Source: Gammaproteobacteria bacterium
GTDB lineage: Bacteria > Pseudomonadota > Gammaproteobacteria > Pseudomonadales > JAUIET01
DNA length: 64,000 nt
Assembly: GCA_030429735.1 (NCBI GenBank)
Contig: JAUIET010000003.1
Coordinates: forward strand, 248,001-312,000
Direction of reading: 5' to 3'
A program made the translations under genes and the position numbers. Each line of letters begins with the position of its first letter. The stretch's first letter is position 1. The notes under the pieces are model-generated. The model was not told the DNA's origin and searched no databases. It worked only from the letters and a program-made list of their open reading frames with translations. Shown here piece after piece: positions 61,679 to 64,000 of this stretch.

Positions 61679-62845
61679 ATGCGAATAACAATTGTGACCG
61701 GATTCATTGCGTGGGCATTCTCTGTAGGTGCGATAGCTGCAGACCTGCCGCCCCCACTTGAGATTGAAGAAACAGGCAGTGTGGAATCCTTGCCAGCGAG
61801 CTATCCGGAATCATGGATGATGGTTGATGAGGCCAGTTTTTTCAGCATGTACGGTGGCAGGGTCATTATCCTGGATGTATTGGAGACCAACCCTGCAAAA
61901 CGAATCAAGGGCATGGTACACAAAAATCTGCTGGGTAATTTTGGGCAGCACACACAGCGCTCGGAATTTTATGTGCTCGAGTCGTTTCATGAGCGCGGCT
62001 GGCGCGGCAAGAAAACCGATGTGTTTGTGGTCTACGATCGAAGTACACTGAAGATCAAAAAAGAAATTGTGTGGCCAACGGATCGTATGCAGGTGTTGCC
62101 CGAGCGTTACGCCATGACGGTATCCGGCGACGGTGATTATGTGTTTGCCGCTAACTTCAACCCGGCTGCATCGTTCTCTGTTGTTCGGCTGGACGATCAT
62201 GAGCTACTCGACACTATTGGTACGCCAGGCTGTGTACTCACCTACCCTGTCGGCAAACGCAGCGTTGCATCGCTGTGCAGCAATGGTGGCATGCTGACAA
62301 CCGTGGTGAACAAAGATGGCAGCCTGAAGTCACAGCAACGTATGGAGCCATTTTTTGACACTGACAAAACGCCTATATTCGAGCGGCCTGCGATCATCGG
62401 CGGGCACGCCTACTTCCCCAGCTTCAAAGGTGTTATGCACGATATCGATGTGAGCGGCGAAATAGCTAAATACAACGGTTCCTGGAGCATGCTCAGCGAT
62501 GAAGAGAAAGCAGCGAACTGGCGGCCAAGTGGTCTGGGGCTGCTGGACAAAGACGACTCCGGATTGATTTATGTGATCATGCACCCCGACGGCGCCGAGG
62601 GCACTCAGTCACATGGCGGGCCGCAAATCTGGGTTTTCGACCCCAAGAAAAAGAAACGCGTAAAGATTATAGAAGCGCCTAACCATGCTATTTCTGTGGC
62701 GGTCAGTCGTGGTAAATCGCCCAAGCTGGTCGTTACCAACGGCATGCTGGGGCTTGATGTCATTGACGCGCAGTCGGGTGAGCTGGTGCAAACTGTCACA
62801 GACTTTGGCAATGTCACGCCATTGCTGTTGCACAAGTCTTACTAA
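61679..62845 (+). CDS. mauB: Amine dehydrogenase heavy (beta-propeller) subunit, MauB/AauB type
   Basis: 388 residues from ATG 61679, with AGGAG 7 nt before it. Signal peptide ITIVTGFIAWAFSVGAIAA. The sequence follows the amine dehydrogenase heavy chain family: SLPASYPESWMMVDEASFF, GRVIILDV, RSEFYVLESFHERGWRGKKTDV, and repeated propeller strands (VVRLDDHELLDTIGTPGC). It pairs with a light chain carrying tryptophan tryptophylquinone to oxidise primary amines to aldehyde and ammonia in the periplasm. The mauB-E-D order here is standard; whether substrate is methylamine or an aromatic amine cannot be told. Confidence 0.9.
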   Translation: MRITIVTGFIAWAFSVGAIAADLPPPLEIEETGSVESLPASYPESWMMVDEASFFSMYGGRVIILDVLETNPAKRIKGMVHKNLLGNFGQHTQRSEFYVLESFHERGWRGKKTDVFVVYDRSTLKIKKEIVWPTDRMQVLPERYAMTVSGDGDYVFAANFNPAASFSVVRLDDHELLDTIGTPGCVLTYPVGKRSVASLCSNGGMLTTVVNKDGSLKSQQRMEPFFDTDKTPIFERPAIIGGHAYFPSFKGVMHDIDVSGEIAKYNGSWSMLSDEEKAANWRPSGLGLLDKDDSGLIYVIMHPDGAEGTQSHGGPQIWVFDPKKKKRVKIIEAPNHAISVAVSRGKSPKLVVTNGMLGLDVIDAQSGELVQTVTDFGNVTPLLLHKSY

Positions 62846-62847
62846 GC

Positions 62848-63399
62848 ATGAACCTGTTCGCTGTTTTTGCCGACTCCGCCGCCGTCTTTTTAATGACTGT
62901 GCTGTTGATCGCGGGCATTCACAAGCTCAGCCCAGCCAACCAGAACTATTATCGCGGCGTGCTGGAAGGATACGGCTTGCCCTACCATTCGCAGTTGAAT
63001 CTGGCCAGTCTTGTGCTTGGCGTGGTTGAAGTGTTTACCGCGTTTGCCATTCTGATCCCGGTATCAAGGTCGCTCGGGGCATTATTTGCGATTGCCTTGT
63101 TCAGCATTTATCTGGCAGCGATGGCGGTTCAATTAATCCAGGGCAAGCGTGACCTGGATTGCGGCTGCGCTGGCCCGCTTGGCAGTTCAACAATAAGCCC
63201 GGCGTTGCTGCTGCGCAATGCCGTGTTAATCGGTATTGCCATCTACTGCCTGATTGAATCAGCCAGCCTTTTCGGGCAACTTACCAGCATTGCCTTAAGC
63301 GCACCCTTTGCGCTGCTGGCATTGATGGTTTACGTGTGTTCTGAACAGTTAATCGCGAACAGCCAAAAGCTAAAGCTGTTGCAACGCAGAGTGTCGTAG
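62848..63399 (+). CDS. mauE: MauE membrane protein for amine dehydrogenase maturation
   Basis: 183 residues, DoxX/MauE-like with four or five helices and the typical Cys105-Gly-Cys107 motif in DLDCGCAGPLG. MauE is needed with MauD for transport, folding or disulfide formation of the light chain, which has six disulfides. It starts 2 bp after mauB and ends 1 bp before mauD. Confidence 0.93.
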   Translation: MNLFAVFADSAAVFLMTVLLIAGIHKLSPANQNYYRGVLEGYGLPYHSQLNLASLVLGVVEVFTAFAILIPVSRSLGALFAIALFSIYLAAMAVQLIQGKRDLDCGCAGPLGSSTISPALLLRNAVLIGIAIYCLIESASLFGQLTSIALSAPFALLALMVYVCSEQLIANSQKLKLLQRRVS

Positions 63400-63400
63400 T

Positions 63401-64000
63401 ATGGAACCGTTACTGATCTCAAATATTTTATTGTGGCTGGTGGTGATCGCTATGAGCGTGGTCATTTTCGCTCTGACCCGGCAGATCGGCATCTTGTATG
63501 AGCGGGTAGCGCCCGCCGGCGCATTAGCGGTAAATCAAAATATCTCGGTGGGTCAGGATGCCCCGGCGATGTCGTTCCAGAGTATCTCCGCTGAGATGAT
63601 TCAGATAGGTGGTGAAAGCCAGCAGGGTAAATCTCAGTTGCTGTTCTGGGCATCACCTGATTGCCCGGTGTGCAAAACCTTGATGCCCACATTGAAGTCA
63701 GTTGCCAAAGCGGAAGCAGACTGGATACAACTGGTGATCGCGTCAGATGGCATGGAGCTGGACCATAAATCATACATCAAACAGTTTGGCCTGGATGACT
63801 TCCCATACATCATCTCTGAGGTGCTGGGTAAGAGTTACGGTGTCGCGAAACTGCCTTATGCGGTTGTTATTGATGAAACCGGTAAAGTTGCATCGATGGG
63901 AATCGTGAACTCAAGAGAGCATTTGGAAAGCCTGTTTGAAGCGAAGGAACGAAAGGTCGCGTCAATTCAGGACTATATGGCCGCACGCGGCGATCAATAG
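63401..64000 (+). CDS. mauD: MauD thioredoxin-like disulfide protein for amine dehydrogenase maturation
   Basis: 199 residues, complete, with the TAG stop at the last base of the window. One N-terminal anchor helix (LLISNILLWLVVIAMSVVIF), then a periplasmic thioredoxin fold with Cys88-Pro-Val-Cys91 (SPDCPVCK). It is required for correct disulfides in the TTQ light chain. The next gene should be mauA, the light chain, just beyond the right edge. Confidence 0.93.
   Translation: MEPLLISNILLWLVVIAMSVVIFALTRQIGILYERVAPAGALAVNQNISVGQDAPAMSFQSISAEMIQIGGESQQGKSQLLFWASPDCPVCKTLMPTLKSVAKAEADWIQLVIASDGMELDHKSYIKQFGLDDFPYIISEVLGKSYGVAKLPYAVVIDETGKVASMGIVNSREHLESLFEAKERKVASIQDYMAARGDQ

Overview
The window looks like a chromosomal segment of a heterotrophic, probably marine, gammaproteobacterium. 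That is inferred from the mix of TonB-dependent receptors, LytTR regulators, an RND pump, CopAB/CsoR and a complete taurine dissimilation route; no rRNA or other taxonomic marker is present, so the placement is soft. No tRNA, rRNA, CRISPR array, insertion sequence or prophage was seen. The region is dense with small catabolic operons, each with its own regulator.

1-16 kb, organosulfonate block. On the minus strand lie a three-subunit molybdoenzyme of SoeABC (sulfite dehydrogenase) type, cut by the left edge, and the set tauR-xsc-(CobS-like ATPase)-(CobT-like VWA protein). The taurine:pyruvate aminotransferase gene tpa is divergent from tauR. Together they give taurine -> sulfoacetaldehyde -> acetyl phosphate + sulfite -> sulfate. 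No taurine importer and no pta is in the window. A Baeyer-Villiger monooxygenase sits between the soe and xsc groups, and a 55-residue ORF with a good ribosome binding site follows the VWA gene. A LytS/LytTR two-component pair follows tpa.

16-22 kb: a 112-bp inverted-repeat element, an RND pump with its adaptor, and a secreted MBL-fold hydrolase. 22-32 kb: a minus-strand operon (NTF2-like lipoprotein, Tat-exported flavin oxidase, TonB receptor, sulfatase lipoprotein, PhyH dioxygenase) facing a TetR regulator and a membrane LytTR protein. A terminator hairpin covers the likely start of the sulfatase gene. 32-41.6 kb: mixed single genes (TauD-like dioxygenase, GlxA-type regulator, S41 protease, MipA, cupin, NnrU, MFS, CitE-like lyase).

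41.6-46.3 kb: decayed remnants of a two-subunit molybdenum hydroxylase (IorAB type), then copper resistance genes copAB with a divergent csoR only 30 bp away. 46.3-52.9 kb: a minus-strand operon of Tat-exported amidase, MadLM malonate transporter, SDR, CrtC-like protein and HD-domain protein, divergent from an AraC regulator. 53-64 kb: a plus-strand series of TonB receptor, two paralogous lipoprotein amidohydrolases, AraC regulator, aldehyde dehydrogenase and mauB-mauE-mauD of a TTQ amine dehydrogenase; the light-chain gene mauA is expected just past the right edge. This last series reads as a periplasmic route from an N-acylated amine to an acid.
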